Source: UBA7672 sp965279085 (GTDB taxonomy: Bacteria > Pseudomonadota > Alphaproteobacteria > Caulobacterales > Hyphomonadaceae). From it: a DNA stretch of 64,000 bases. The notes beneath the pieces are model-generated. The model worked only from the letters and a program-made list of their open reading frames with translations, was not told the DNA's origin and searched no databases. The position numbers and the translations under genes are program-made. Positions 24,319 through 33,277 of the stretch are shown in pieces. How positions within the stretch are numbered: position 1 is the first letter of the stretch; each line of letters begins with the position of its first letter. The stretch lies in assembly GCA_965279085.1 (NCBI GenBank), contig OZ257149.1, forward strand, positions 2,728,001 through 2,792,000, read 5' to 3'.

Positions 24319-25975
24319 TACGCGAGCTCTTCAGCTCTACGTCCGCGAACTGCCACATGTCCTTGAAGTGGGCGCGGTGCATGTCGGCGTCTGCCTTTTT
24401 CCCTTGCGCCTCGAGCGCGAGGATCAGGCCGTAGGTCGACCAGCCATTGTGCGGATACTGCTGCAGGTCTTTTTCATAGACCGCCTGCGCATCCTTCGCG
24501 CGTCCCGCCTTCATCAGCGCAAAGCCCAGCGACTGCCGCGTCGGATAATACCAGAAGGGCGGTTCGGTGTAGGGCAGGAGGTCCTGCCCCGCGACTGCGG
24601 CCTCGAATTTCGTCACTGCGCCGCGATTGTCGCCCGAGGTCATCGCGATCTCGCCCAGCAGCAGGTTGTCCGCGATCGCCAGCAACTGGCTCGCCGGATA
24701 GTCATTGCCATCCAGCACCATGACTTTCGGATTGGCCTTGAGCGGTACAAGCAGAGCCTGTTCAGCCCGCGCGGCCTTCAGGTCACCCTTGTTGGCGTAG
24801 GCGATCCCGCGCGCGTAATGCCAGATCGCGTTTGAGTAGCCGAGGTCCGCGCGCGGCTGGGGCTCCGCGAGAATCTCGTCCCAGCGCCCGAACTGCACCA
24901 GCGACAAGAGCGGCACTGTCTTGAAGAACTCCACCGTCGGGAACCGGTCGATCTGCTCGAGGCTCACATTGTCCGCCAGCTTGCGGCCCGCCTCGATCGC
25001 CACCTTGCCCTGGCCCTGCATCGAGGATGCGGCCCACAGGAAGTGGATGTTGTGGGGGTAGTACATCGCCGGATAGAAACCCTGCGCGTTGCACTGCTTG
25101 ATGTAGTCCTCGTCGATCTTCGCCGCGAGCACATTGGCCTCGGCCGCATCATTGTAGCGGCCTACGCGCCAGTAGATGTGCGCCGGCATGTGTACGAGGT
25201 GTCCCGATCCCGGCACCAGCGCCAGAAGCGCATCCGACGCCGCCTCGGCCTTCTCCGGCGTCGATGAAGCCTCCATCGCGTGGATGTAGAGGTGCAGCGC
25301 CAGCGGATGTTGCGGGCTGCGCGCGATGGTCTTCTCCAGCGCGGCCAGCACGGGCACGATCTCCGGCCGCGGCGTCTCGCTGTCGGACCAGTAATTCCAC
25401 GGCATGGTGTTCATCCATGCCTCGCCATACATCGCGGCGATGTCGTCATCCTCGGGATACTTCGTGACCAGCGCGCCCAACGCCTCGGCATAGGCGTGGT
25501 CGAACGTCGTGCGGTCCTCGACCGGTGTCGCCGAATAGCGCTTGCCCAGCGCGTCGATCAGATCGCGTTCGACTTCGGGCTTGGCTGCGGAGACGGCCTT
25601 TGCCTTCTCAAGCGCCGCCCATGCCGCCGTCTGCTCGGCTTCGGACATGATCGCCTTGCCTTTGGCGGTCACGTTGATGTTGGGGCCCGTCGCCAGCGCT
25701 TCGCCCCAGAAGCACATCGCGCAATCCGGATCGAGCTTCTGCGCCGCGCGGAAGGATCGGATCGACTCCGCATGGTTGAACCCGAAGGCCAGCACCATGC
25801 CCTGGTCGAAATAGCGCTGCGCGCCTGCGTCCTTCGTCGTGATGACACGATGAAACCCGCCCATTCCCGTGAACAGCGGCGCGCCCGCGCGTTTCACCAG
25901 ATCGGCATCGGTCTCGGGCTTGGCCGAGCAGGCAACAACAGCAAGCGACGCAAAAATAAGACTGGCAAAGCGCAT
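24299..25975 (-). CDS. TPR-repeat lipoprotein
   Basis: 558 residues. The signal peptide ends in VVACSAK, so Cys16 would be lipidated. The mature protein is all helical with several TPR-like units (RYFDQGMVLAFGFNHAESIRSF, SGHLVHMPAHIYWRVGRYND, WHYARGIAYANKGDLKAARAE and later repeats). The CAMCFWGEAL segment, with two close cysteines, and the HMPAHIYWR motif recur in a conserved family of secreted TPR proteins of unknown function. An AGGGGGG ribosome-binding site precedes the ATG. It shares its last 20 bp with smr on the opposite strand. Confidence 0.85.
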   Translation of the reverse strand: MRFASLIFASLAVVACSAKPETDADLVKRAGAPLFTGMGGFHRVITTKDAGAQRYFDQGMVLAFGFNHAESIRSFRAAQKLDPDCAMCFWGEALATGPNINVTAKGKAIMSEAEQTAAWAALEKAKAVSAAKPEVERDLIDALGKRYSATPVEDRTTFDHAYAEALGALVTKYPEDDDIAAMYGEAWMNTMPWNYWSDSETPRPEIVPVLAALEKTIARSPQHPLALHLYIHAMEASSTPEKAEAASDALLALVPGSGHLVHMPAHIYWRVGRYNDAAEANVLAAKIDEDYIKQCNAQGFYPAMYYPHNIHFLWAASSMQGQGKVAIEAGRKLADNVSLEQIDRFPTVEFFKTVPLLSLVQFGRWDEILAEPQPRADLGYSNAIWHYARGIAYANKGDLKAARAEQALLVPLKANPKVMVLDGNDYPASQLLAIADNLLLGEIAMTSGDNRGAVTKFEAAVAGQDLLPYTEPPFWYYPTRQSLGFALMKAGRAKDAQAVYEKDLQQYPHNGWSTYGLILALEAQGKKADADMHRAHFKDMWQFADVELKSSRITGSPT

Positions 25976-26054
25976 CGGACCCCCCTGACCAGAGCGTCCA
26001 GCACACTATCACTTCTACCAGCCGCCGTCAGTGGACTCGTGGTTCAGTAGACGT

Positions 26055-26411
26055 TCAGGCCTTTGTCGCAGCGGCAGCGAACTCGTCATAGGCACGCAGC
26101 GCATCGGCGGAGTGCACCATGGACGGCCCACCGCCCATCTGCAGCGTAACCGCCAGCGTCTCCGCGACTTCCTGCCGGCTCGCGCCCATGCGCACCGCGC
26201 CGCGCGCGTGATAGGCAATGCAGCCCTCGCATCGGGTCGCGACCGAGATCGCCAGCGCGATCAGCTCCTTGGTCTTTCCATCCAGGGCGCCAGGCACCTG
26301 GGCCTTCTTGCTTAGGGCGCCATAGGCCGCGACCGGCTCGGGCGCGAGCTTGTGCATCTCGCGAACATAGGAATCCAGCTGCTCGATACGCTGCGCAAAG
26401 CTCTCAGACAT
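26055..26411 (-). CDS. Carboxymuconolactone decarboxylase family protein (AhpD-like)
   Basis: 118 residues from the ATG at 26409-26411; the adjacent GTG is also in frame. The CEGCIAYH motif is the CxxC-x2-H peroxidase-type active site of AhpD-like members, and GASRQEVAETLAV is the family helix. Such proteins act as alkyl-hydroperoxide or thiol-linked antioxidant enzymes, or are of unknown role. The gene lies 33 bp downstream of hisE in the same direction, so it may share the his transcript, perhaps by chance. Confidence 0.88.
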   Translation of the reverse strand: MSESFAQRIEQLDSYVREMHKLAPEPVAAYGALSKKAQVPGALDGKTKELIALAISVATRCEGCIAYHARGAVRMGASRQEVAETLAVTLQMGGGPSMVHSADALRAYDEFAAAATKA

Positions 26412-26444
26412 CACGGCTCTCCAGGAAAACAGATTGCGATCGGC

Positions 26445-26795
26445 TCAGACGCCGCGCGAAGCCTTCTCGGCAATGCCCGACTTGCCCTGCCGCGCCTCCA
26501 GCGCCTTCGCCAGCTCGTCGAGCGACACGCCGCGCGAGCGCAACGCGACCAGCAGGTGGTAGACAAGATCGGCCGCTTCGCTGGCGACTGCCTTGTCGTC
26601 CTGCGAGGCAACCGCGAGCGCGGCCTCCACACCTTCCTCACCCAGCTTCTTCGCGGTGAGGGCAGGCCCACCCATCAGCAGCTTCGCCGTCCACGAGCTT
26701 TCGGGATCCGCGCCCGCACGCGCATCGATCGTCTTCGACAGCTCGGCCAGGATCTCACCAAGAAACGCCGCTGAACCGAGGGGATCATGTTTCAT
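26445..26795 (-). CDS. hisE: Phosphoribosyl-ATP pyrophosphatase
   Basis: 116 residues from the ATG that shares one base with the hisF stop (TGATG); a GTG one codon earlier would give a GTGA overlap. HisE hydrolyses PR-ATP to PR-AMP in histidine synthesis. Family residues KKLGEEGVEAALA and ASEAADLVYHLLVALRSRG, with the acidic metal ligands, are intact. The C-terminus is slightly extended. Confidence 0.94.
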   Translation of the reverse strand: MKHDPLGSAAFLGEILAELSKTIDARAGADPESSWTAKLLMGGPALTAKKLGEEGVEAALAVASQDDKAVASEAADLVYHLLVALRSRGVSLDELAKALEARQGKSGIAEKASRGV

Positions 26796-27562
26796 CACGC
26801 ATCCTCCGTCATGCGCACGGGCGCGCCCGCCGCCGCCAGCGCCTTCTTGGCGTCCGCCACCGTCGCCTGTCCGAAGTGGAAGATCGACGCTGCGAGCACG
26901 GCATCCGCGCCGCCCTTCAGCACCGCCTCGGCCATGTGCTCGACATTGCCGGCGCCGCCGGACGCAATTATGGGCACGCGGACCACATCCCGGATCGCGC
27001 GCAACAGGTCGATGTCATAGCCGGTCTTCGCGCCATCCCGATCCATGGACGTCAGCAGGATCTCGCCCGCGCCCAGCTCCGCCGCGCGCCCCGCGAACGC
27101 AACCGCATCCTTACCCGTCGAGTTGCGCCCGCCATGGGTGTAGACCACCCAGCCATCGCCCTCGCGCTTCACGTCCAGCGCCATGACGACGGCCTGCGAA
27201 CCCACCTTGCGCGCACAAGCCTTCAGGATTTCCGGCTCCAGCACGGCGGCGGTATTGATCGCCACCTTGTCGGCGCCGGCCTTCAGCATCGCCACCATGT
27301 CGTCCGGCGTCCGCACGCCGCCGCCTACCGTCAGCGGCATGAAGCAGGCATCCGCCGTCCGCTCGACGACGTCGATCATCGTGCCGCGCTTCTCGACGCT
27401 CGCCGTGATGTCGAGAAAGCAGAGCTCGTCCGCCCCCTGCGCATCATACGCCCGCGCCAGCGCAACAGGATCGCCCGCATCGCGCAGGTCGACAAAGTTG
27501 ACGCCCTTAACGGTGCGCCCGTCCTTCACATCCAGACACGGTATGACACGGACTTTCAGCAT
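26795..27562 (-). CDS. hisF: Imidazole glycerol phosphate synthase, cyclase subunit
   Basis: 255 residues from the ATG at 27560-27562. HisF and HisH together convert PRFAR to IGP and AICAR. The (beta/alpha)8 barrel has the catalytic Asp11 in VIPCLDVKDGR, phosphate-binding TVGGGVR and IIASGGAGN, and MDRDGAKTGYD carrying the late-strand Asp region. The upstream open frame is a shadow. It overlaps hisE and lies 31 bp from an EEP-family gene that separates it from hisA. Confidence 0.96.
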   Translation of the reverse strand: MLKVRVIPCLDVKDGRTVKGVNFVDLRDAGDPVALARAYDAQGADELCFLDITASVEKRGTMIDVVERTADACFMPLTVGGGVRTPDDMVAMLKAGADKVAINTAAVLEPEILKACARKVGSQAVVMALDVKREGDGWVVYTHGGRNSTGKDAVAFAGRAAELGAGEILLTSMDRDGAKTGYDIDLLRAIRDVVRVPIIASGGAGNVEHMAEAVLKGGADAVLAASIFHFGQATVADAKKALAAAGAPVRMTEDA

Positions 27563-27593
27563 AGCCTTCCAATCGCGCGATGGCGCAGGCCCG

Positions 27594-28550
27594 TCAATCG
27601 GCGGGCAGGGCAAAGGTCGCAAACAGCGGCAGGTGGTCGGACCCGATATCCGGCCCCACCCGGTAATCGGTCAGCAACAGCCCGCCGCCAGACAGGATAT
27701 GATCGATGGGAATGCCGAGCAGGGGCATGCCGGCCGGAAATGTCATCTCGAAACGCGGATCGCCGGCCCGCACGCCCGGCGCCGCGCCGAATATGCGCGA
27801 CCACGGCGAAGCGTTGAGATCGCCCATCACGATGAACGGTGCTTTCTGATCAAGTCCCTGATCTAGAGTCTCCAGCAGCCGGTTGCGGTCACCCATGCCC
27901 GCCGGACTGTCCGGCGAGACCGGATGCGCCGCCACGATCTGGGCCTGCCTGCCGTCGACGGAGAGCTTGTAGCGCAACACCGCCCGGTTGCTACGCCCAC
28001 CCGGCGAGGCGACCGCGATTGGCGACATCGGCACCGAAGAGATCGCCAGCATCTTCTTGGAAAGATCGCGCCCATCGGTCGACTTGCGGATCGCGCTTGT
28101 CGTCATACCGGGAAACAGCTTGCGCAAAGCCTCGTCATTGATCGCTGGCGCTTCATAGATCGAGACGAGATCCGCGCCATATTCGCCCGCCAGTGTGGAA
28201 AGCTTCGCCAGCGCTTCCGAGCTGGCGTGCACGTTGGCGCTCACGACGCGCAGCAGCACGGCGCCCTCTGGCGCCGCTTCCGGAATGGCGACGCGTGGCG
28301 TCGCGAGCACGATCGCCAGGTTCAACGCCGCGACAGCCGCCGCCAACCCCGCTGGCCGCCACAGCTTCATCGCTCCCGCAGCGACTGCAGCGAGCAGCGA
28401 GGTCACGGCCAGCTGTCGCGGGAAATGCGCGAGTAAGTCGAACGCCCAACCCGCCTCGCCAAAGTCGATACGGTCGAGCTGTCCCAGCAGCGTTGCAACC
28501 GCAACGCCGATGGCGACGATCCAGAGTGAACGTGCAGCGAGCTTCTTCAC
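27594..28550 (-). CDS. Membrane-anchored endonuclease/exonuclease/phosphatase family protein
   Basis: 318 residues. Three hydrophobic helices fill residues 8-85, then a catalytic EEP domain (RVVSANVHASSEA, FIVMGDLNASPWS, IDHILSG and SDHLPLFATF), with the Asn, Asp and His pairs expected of Mg-dependent phosphodiesterases. The catalytic part would face the periplasm. Relatives include YafD-like and sphingomyelinase-like enzymes; the substrate is unknown. It sits within the his cluster between hisA and hisF, in the same direction. Confidence 0.83.
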   Translation of the reverse strand: MKKLAARSLWIVAIGVAVATLLGQLDRIDFGEAGWAFDLLAHFPRQLAVTSLLAAVAAGAMKLWRPAGLAAAVAALNLAIVLATPRVAIPEAAPEGAVLLRVVSANVHASSEALAKLSTLAGEYGADLVSIYEAPAINDEALRKLFPGMTTSAIRKSTDGRDLSKKMLAISSVPMSPIAVASPGGRSNRAVLRYKLSVDGRQAQIVAAHPVSPDSPAGMGDRNRLLETLDQGLDQKAPFIVMGDLNASPWSRIFGAAPGVRAGDPRFEMTFPAGMPLLGIPIDHILSGGGLLLTDYRVGPDIGSDHLPLFATFALPAD

Positions 28551-28905
28551 GCGGACCCAATGACGGGACGCCAGTCCCCGCGCTGGCTATCCATCATCCG
28601 CCCCAATATCCCGGCGGATATGTGGCGGCAATTTCGTTGTCAGCGAGCGTGCTGCCCGCCGCTTGTCGCGTTGTGGGTCTGAGGGCCGGTTCGCCTTGTG
28701 GCGCGACCGGTCAAAGAGGCTTGCGACGCGCGCAAGCCATTTCAATATATCCATGGGATCCTGAAACCTGGAGTTGAAGACGTGCGTTCGCGCGATGAGC
28801 GTGATGCATGTGCGTCTCCCTTCCTGGCTTCAGGCCGCGAGCTTGCCGCGGCGATTGAACATGCAGCGCGCATAGCACGCCGCTGTTTCTCGAACAACGC
28901 AGAAA
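28551..28905. other. 355-bp gap between hisA and the EEP gene
   Basis: No gene of normal size is supported here. It holds one short minus-strand open frame (28587-28754) that looks real, and otherwise only plus-strand open frames without coding character. The part next to hisA (28755-28905) shows an AAGGGAGACGCACATGC segment on the minus strand, a possible alternative start site upstream of the small frame, but no similarity. Confidence 0.5.
28587..28754 (-). CDS. 55-residue basic protein with DUF1127-like C-terminus
   Basis: This short frame starts at the ATG at 28752-28754, with AGGA four bases upstream, and ends in TAG. The product begins MDILKWLARVASLFDR and ends KLPPHIRRDIGADDG. The pattern 'amphipathic N-terminus, arginine-rich middle, then LP-x-H-xx-RDIG' resembles DUF1127 small proteins, which in Alphaproteobacteria take part in RNA-related and phosphate/carbon stress responses. 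The match is by eye only, and the central region is longer than usual. It lies in an otherwise empty gap between hisA and the EEP gene. Confidence 0.5.
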   Translation of the reverse strand: MDILKWLARVASLFDRSRHKANRPSDPQRDKRRAARSLTTKLPPHIRRDIGADDG

Positions 28906-29631
28906 CTAGTCGCGCGAGGCGAGCAGCGCCTCGGTCGGATCGATGTCGCCATCGTAGAGCGCGCGGCCGAGGATGGCGCCTTCGACCGGCGTTCCCGTGC
29001 GCTGCTTCAGCGCCGTGATGTCATAGACGCTGCGCAGCCCGCCCGACGCGATCACCGGGATCGACACCGCATCGGCCATCTGCCCGGTCAGCTCGATGTT
29101 CACGCCGGTCTTCAGCCCGTCGCGCGCGATGTCCGTCACGATCAGCGCCGCCACGCCGCAACCCTCGAACACTTTCGCAAGCTCGACCGCCTGCATGTCC
29201 GTCGTCTCGGCCCAGCCCTGAACCGCCACCCGCCCGTCGCGCGCATCGATGCCGACCGCCACCTGTCCGGGAAACGCCCGCGCCGCATCCTTCACCAGCT
29301 CCGGGTTCCGCACTGCCGCCGTGCCGAGGATCACGCGGAAGATGCCCGCGTCCAGCCAGCGCTCGATCCCCTCCATGTCGCGGATGCCGCCGCCGAGCTG
29401 AACCGGCGCGCGCATCACGTCGAGGATCGACGCCACCGCATTGTGGTTCACCGAATGCCCCTCGAACGCGCCGTTGAGGTCGACGACGTGCAGCGCCTCG
29501 AAGCCCATCGCGGAAAAGCGCAGCGCCTGGTCGGCCGGATCGTCATTGAAGGATGTTGCGGTCTTCATCTCGCCGCGGAGCAGACGGACACACACGCCGT
29601 CCTTGAGGTCGATGGCTGGATAGAGTCTCAT
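28906..29631 (-). CDS. hisA: ProFAR isomerase
   Basis: 241 residues. HisA isomerises ProFAR to PRFAR. It has the catalytic Asp8 in LYPAIDLKDG, the phosphate loops LGGGIRD and IASGGLRS, and TDIARDG with the second catalytic Asp. The tail is slightly extended (PTEALLASRD). The gene is in the cluster hisB-hisH-hisA, with 98 bp between it and hisH. Confidence 0.96.
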   Translation of the reverse strand: MRLYPAIDLKDGVCVRLLRGEMKTATSFNDDPADQALRFSAMGFEALHVVDLNGAFEGHSVNHNAVASILDVMRAPVQLGGGIRDMEGIERWLDAGIFRVILGTAAVRNPELVKDAARAFPGQVAVGIDARDGRVAVQGWAETTDMQAVELAKVFEGCGVAALIVTDIARDGLKTGVNIELTGQMADAVSIPVIASGGLRSVYDITALKQRTGTPVEGAILGRALYDGDIDPTEALLASRD

Positions 29632-29729
29632 TTTTCCGCTCTTGGTGGCGTTTTGGGGCCGCCCTTGGAAGCCGGAACGCTAGACTTGTCAACGCGCGCC
29701 TGCAGCCCACGTTTGCGTCAGCTGAGCCT

Positions 29730-30374
29730 TCAGGGTTTCCAGCGCAGGAAGTTCGCCAGAACGGTCTGTCCCGCCTGCTGGCTCTTCTCCGGGTGGAATT
29801 GCGTGCCGAACAGGTTGTCGCGCGCGACAGCCGCCGTGAACTTGCCGCCATAGTCGCACCGCGCCGCGACATGATCCCGGATTTCCGCGACCATCGCATA
29901 CGAGTGCACGAAATAGACATGCGGCGACGGCTTCAGCCCGTTGAGCACCGGATGGGACTTCATGTCGATCAGCTCGTTCCAGCCCATGTGCGGCACGGGC
30001 AGGGCTGGGTCGGTCGGCTTGATCCGCTCGACCGCTCCGGGAATCCATCCCAACCCGCGTGTCTCCACATCCTCGCGCCCGACATCCGCCATCAGCTGCA
30101 TGCCGACACAGATGCCGAGGAACGGCCGCCGGCTGCGGAACACAGCCTCGTTCAGCGCCTCGCCCACGCCCTCGCGCGACGCCAGCCCCGCTGCGCAATC
30201 GGCAAAGTGCCCCACGCCCGGCAACACGATACGGTCCGCCTGCCGGATGCGGTCCGGGTCTGCGGTCAGCTGCACGGTCAGCGGGATCTCGAAATGGTTC
30301 GCAGCCGCCTCGAGGGCGCGCTGAACCGACCGGACGTTACCCGATCCGTAGTCGATGATCGCAAGGCGGGTCAT
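29730..30374 (-). CDS. hisH: Imidazole glycerol phosphate synthase, glutaminase subunit
   Basis: 214 residues. This class I glutamine amidotransferase supplies ammonia to HisF. The oxyanion strand LPGVGHF, nucleophile GICVGMQ and triad FHPEKS are all intact, as is the N-terminal IIDYGSGNVRS. It starts 53 bp downstream of hisB and is on the same strand. Confidence 0.96.
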   Translation of the reverse strand: MTRLAIIDYGSGNVRSVQRALEAAANHFEIPLTVQLTADPDRIRQADRIVLPGVGHFADCAAGLASREGVGEALNEAVFRSRRPFLGICVGMQLMADVGREDVETRGLGWIPGAVERIKPTDPALPVPHMGWNELIDMKSHPVLNGLKPSPHVYFVHSYAMVAEIRDHVAARCDYGGKFTAAVARDNLFGTQFHPEKSQQAGQTVLANFLRWKP

Positions 30375-30427
30375 GGGCTACGGGATGTAGTGACGAAACG
30401 CCCGGATGTCACGCGCGGCCGGGTCGC

Positions 30428-31027
30428 CTAGAGCGAACCCTTCGTGCTCGCCACCTGGCCGTTCAGCCGCGTATCACGCGCCGCCGCCATGCGCAGCGCC
30501 CGCGCCAGCGACTTGAAGCTCGCTTCCGCGATGTGGTGCGAGTTCTCGCCATAGAGCAGTTCGAGGTGCAGACACGTCCCCGAATTCATCGCGAAGGCGT
30601 GGAAGAACTCCTTGAACAGCTCGGTGTCGACCTCGCCGACCTTGTCGCGCTTGAACGAGACCTTCCAGATGAAATACGGCCGGTTGCACAGGTCCACCGA
30701 CGCACGGGCCAGCGTCTCGTCCATCGGCACATAGGCGTGGCCGAAGCGGATCACGCTGCCATAACCGTCGATGGCCTTCTTGAACGCCTCGCCCAGCACG
30801 ATGCCGACATCTTCCATCGTATGGTGCTGGTCGATATGCAGGTCGCCCTTGGCCTCGACCGTGATGTCCATGGCCGAATGCTTGGCGAAGCTCTCGAGCA
30901 TGTGGTCGAAGAATCCGATGCCGGTCGAGATGCTCGACTTGCCCGACCCGTCGACGTCCACGGAGACCCTGATCCGGGTCTCCTTGGTCTCGCGGACCAC
31001 TTCGGCTTTACGCTCTTTCTCCGCCAT
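30428..31027 (-). CDS. hisB: Imidazoleglycerol-phosphate dehydratase
   Basis: 199 residues from the ATG at 31025-31027, chosen because GGAGG lies eight bases upstream; an ATG six codons earlier lacks such a site. HisB dehydrates IGP. The manganese-ligand motifs HIDQHHTMED and NSHHIAEASFK are intact, along with FFDHMLESFAKHS. This is the stand-alone dehydratase without the phosphatase fusion of enteric bacteria. It heads the hisB-hisH-hisA segment. Confidence 0.95.
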   Translation of the reverse strand: MAEKERKAEVVRETKETRIRVSVDVDGSGKSSISTGIGFFDHMLESFAKHSAMDITVEAKGDLHIDQHHTMEDVGIVLGEAFKKAIDGYGSVIRFGHAYVPMDETLARASVDLCNRPYFIWKVSFKRDKVGEVDTELFKEFFHAFAMNSGTCLHLELLYGENSHHIAEASFKSLARALRMAAARDTRLNGQVASTKGSL

Positions 31028-31170
31028 AAGCGGGGCCTCCGGCATTAACTGTGCGTTCGCTTCCCGAACCTAGTTTTGCCAGCGAACGGTCGAGGAATCC
31101 TGAATGCAGCGGTGCATTTAGGCCCTGACCCCCGCGAACGCCACCGGATTCCGGTCAAAAGGGCGGCAAA

Positions 31171-33261
31171 ATGCCCGCGAAGAGGGACAAAGGCGCGGAC
31201 AAGCGCCCGGAGAACCGCCCAGAGACCCGCTCTGGGAAGCGGAAACTCGGCCTTGCCGGCCGGGTCGCCCTGATCGCGATTTGCGCAGCTGTCGTTGCGA
31301 CGCTCGCCCAGTGGGTCGCCACTCCTATCCTGGCCCAGAACGAGGTGCGCAATCAGCGCGCAATCGCCGTAACCAGCGGCGCAAACCTGCTGGCCGATGT
31401 CTCCACGCTGCACGCCCGCGCCGGGCACTGGGACGAAATCGATCAACTGGTCGACGCCTTGTCGGATGGCCTGCCGCGCGGCCAGTCCGCCGTCTTCGAC
31501 GCCAACTGGCAGCTTGTCGCGCGGGACGGCGTGCCTGACGCCCTGCCGCCGGTCAGATCCCTGATGCCGCTGGCGAAGGACCGCAACGCCATTCTCGATG
31601 TCGGCGAACGTGTCTACGCCGTGCGCGCCATCGGCGACACTGATCACATTTATGGCTACGCCGTATTCTCCTTCAGCCCGCGTTCCGCGCTGGAAATCTG
31701 GCTCGCCATCGTTCTGTTGAACGCACTTGTCCTGGTGCTCGCGCTGGCCGTCATCGCGCCATTCCTCATCCCGATCGCCAAGCGCGCGCTGAAACCCGTC
31801 ACCGATCTCGAACGCGGCATCCGCAAGCGCGATGCAAAGGACAAGTCCCGGCTCGCCGATTCGTCCGACGACCGCCTGCTCAAGCCGCTGCTCGGCGCCA
31901 TCGACGAGGTGCATGAACGCTCGGAAGCCGCCATGCGCCGCGCGCTCACCATGGCCTACACCGATCCCGTCACACGCCTGCCGAACCGCCTGCGCTTCAT
32001 CTCGAAGCTCGAAGGCACGATCGACCGCGCGGCGCAGCCCGCCTATCTCGTGATCTGCGACCTCGACCGCTTCCGCCAGATCAACGTCAACTTCGGCCCG
32101 CGCGTCGCCGACATGGCGCTGGCCACCGTCTCCGAACGCCTGCGCGCCACAGCTTCGCAGGCGCAGACCGGGCAGTTCTTCATCGGCCGTCTCGGCGCCG
32201 ACCAGTTCGGCATCATCTTCCCGGCCTCCGACCAATCCACCGTCAGCACCTTCCTGATGGCGGCCGAGCAGTCCGTTTCCGAGGGCATGATGCTGGAAGA
32301 CCAGCACGTCCGCCTCACGGCCTCCTTCGGCGCCGCCTGCGCTCCGAAGGATGCCACCACCGGGGCCGACCTGCTGAAGCAGGCCGAAACCGCGCTCAAG
32401 GAAGCCAAGCGTCTGCCAGGCATGCGCCGCGCCTTCTTCGACCAGGGCCTGCTTGCGCAGGCGCGCGCCAAGGCGAAGCTGGAGGAGGAACTCCGCGAAG
32501 GCCTCGACCGCGGTGAATTCGTCGCCGTCTACCAGCCCAAGGTGAAATTCGAGAGCGGCGAACTCGTCGGCGCCGAAGCGCTCGCCCGCTGGCGCCGGCC
32601 CGATGGCGCGATCGTCTCGCCGGGCGTGTTCATTCCGATCGCCGAGGAGCTCGGCCTGATCGCGCAGCTGGGCAAGAGCGTCATGCGCGACGCCTGCTTT
32701 GCCGCCGCCCGCTGGAACCGTAAGGGCGTCAACGCCTCCATCGCCGTCAACGTCTCGCCCCACCAGTTCGACGATCCCGACTTCATCCCGTCGGTCTATC
32801 AGGCGCTCGACGATTCCGGCCTCAGCCCAGAAAAGCTCGAACTGGAAATCACCGAAAGCGCCGCCGTCGCCGATCCTGATCGCGTCGCGCGTATCATGTG
32901 GCCGCTGCGCAATCGCGGCGTCCGCCTCGCTATCGACGATTTTGGCACCGGCCATTCCAACTTCGCCTCGATCACGCGCCTACCGTTCGACGTCTTCAAG
33001 ATCGACCAGCAATTCGTCCGCGCGCTGTCCACCGACCCGCACGCCCCCGCCATCGTCGAGATGATCCTCGCCATGGCCGAGGCGCTCGGTCAGGAAACCG
33101 TCGCGGAAGGCGTGGAAACGAAAGAGCAGGCCGACTTCCTGCTCCGCCGCGCCTGCACCATCGGGCAGGGCTACTACTACTCCCCGCCGCTCCCTGCCGA
33201 TGAATTCGACGCCTTCGTGCGCAGCTGGCGTCCGCGTCCGGCAGATCGCTTCGCGGCGTAG
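31171..33261 (+). CDS. Membrane c-di-GMP phosphodiesterase with degenerate GGDEF and intact EAL domain
   Basis: 696 residues. A basic N-terminus leads into membrane helix 1 (about 27-50), a periplasmic sensor region (about 51-170), helix 2 (about 175-200), then a GGDEF-like domain (about 255-415) and an EAL domain (about 430-690). The GGDEF signature is GADQF (residues 342-346), so cyclase activity is unlikely. The EAL triad is at residues 469-471 (GAEALARW), and IDDFGTGHSN, FKIDQQFV and AEGVET are intact, which predicts active hydrolysis of c-di-GMP. The degenerate domain may bind GTP as a regulator. It is divergent from hisB and converges on a lipoprotein gene. Confidence 0.93.
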   Translation: MPAKRDKGADKRPENRPETRSGKRKLGLAGRVALIAICAAVVATLAQWVATPILAQNEVRNQRAIAVTSGANLLADVSTLHARAGHWDEIDQLVDALSDGLPRGQSAVFDANWQLVARDGVPDALPPVRSLMPLAKDRNAILDVGERVYAVRAIGDTDHIYGYAVFSFSPRSALEIWLAIVLLNALVLVLALAVIAPFLIPIAKRALKPVTDLERGIRKRDAKDKSRLADSSDDRLLKPLLGAIDEVHERSEAAMRRALTMAYTDPVTRLPNRLRFISKLEGTIDRAAQPAYLVICDLDRFRQINVNFGPRVADMALATVSERLRATASQAQTGQFFIGRLGADQFGIIFPASDQSTVSTFLMAAEQSVSEGMMLEDQHVRLTASFGAACAPKDATTGADLLKQAETALKEAKRLPGMRRAFFDQGLLAQARAKAKLEEELREGLDRGEFVAVYQPKVKFESGELVGAEALARWRRPDGAIVSPGVFIPIAEELGLIAQLGKSVMRDACFAAARWNRKGVNASIAVNVSPHQFDDPDFIPSVYQALDDSGLSPEKLELEITESAAVADPDRVARIMWPLRNRGVRLAIDDFGTGHSNFASITRLPFDVFKIDQQFVRALSTDPHAPAIVEMILAMAEALGQETVAEGVETKEQADFLLRRACTIGQGYYYSPPLPADEFDAFVRSWRPRPADRFAA

Positions 33262-33277
33262 CCTGCACCCATCGAGT

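Noticed and set aside
28698..29018. Plus-strand 106-residue frame overlapping hisA's 3' end
   Set aside because: Antisense to hisA and without motifs.
31045..32955. Very long minus-strand open frame opposite the GGDEF/EAL gene
   Set aside because: It is the antisense shadow of a gene with clear catalytic motifs, and the product is D/E/G/R-rich without any domain.
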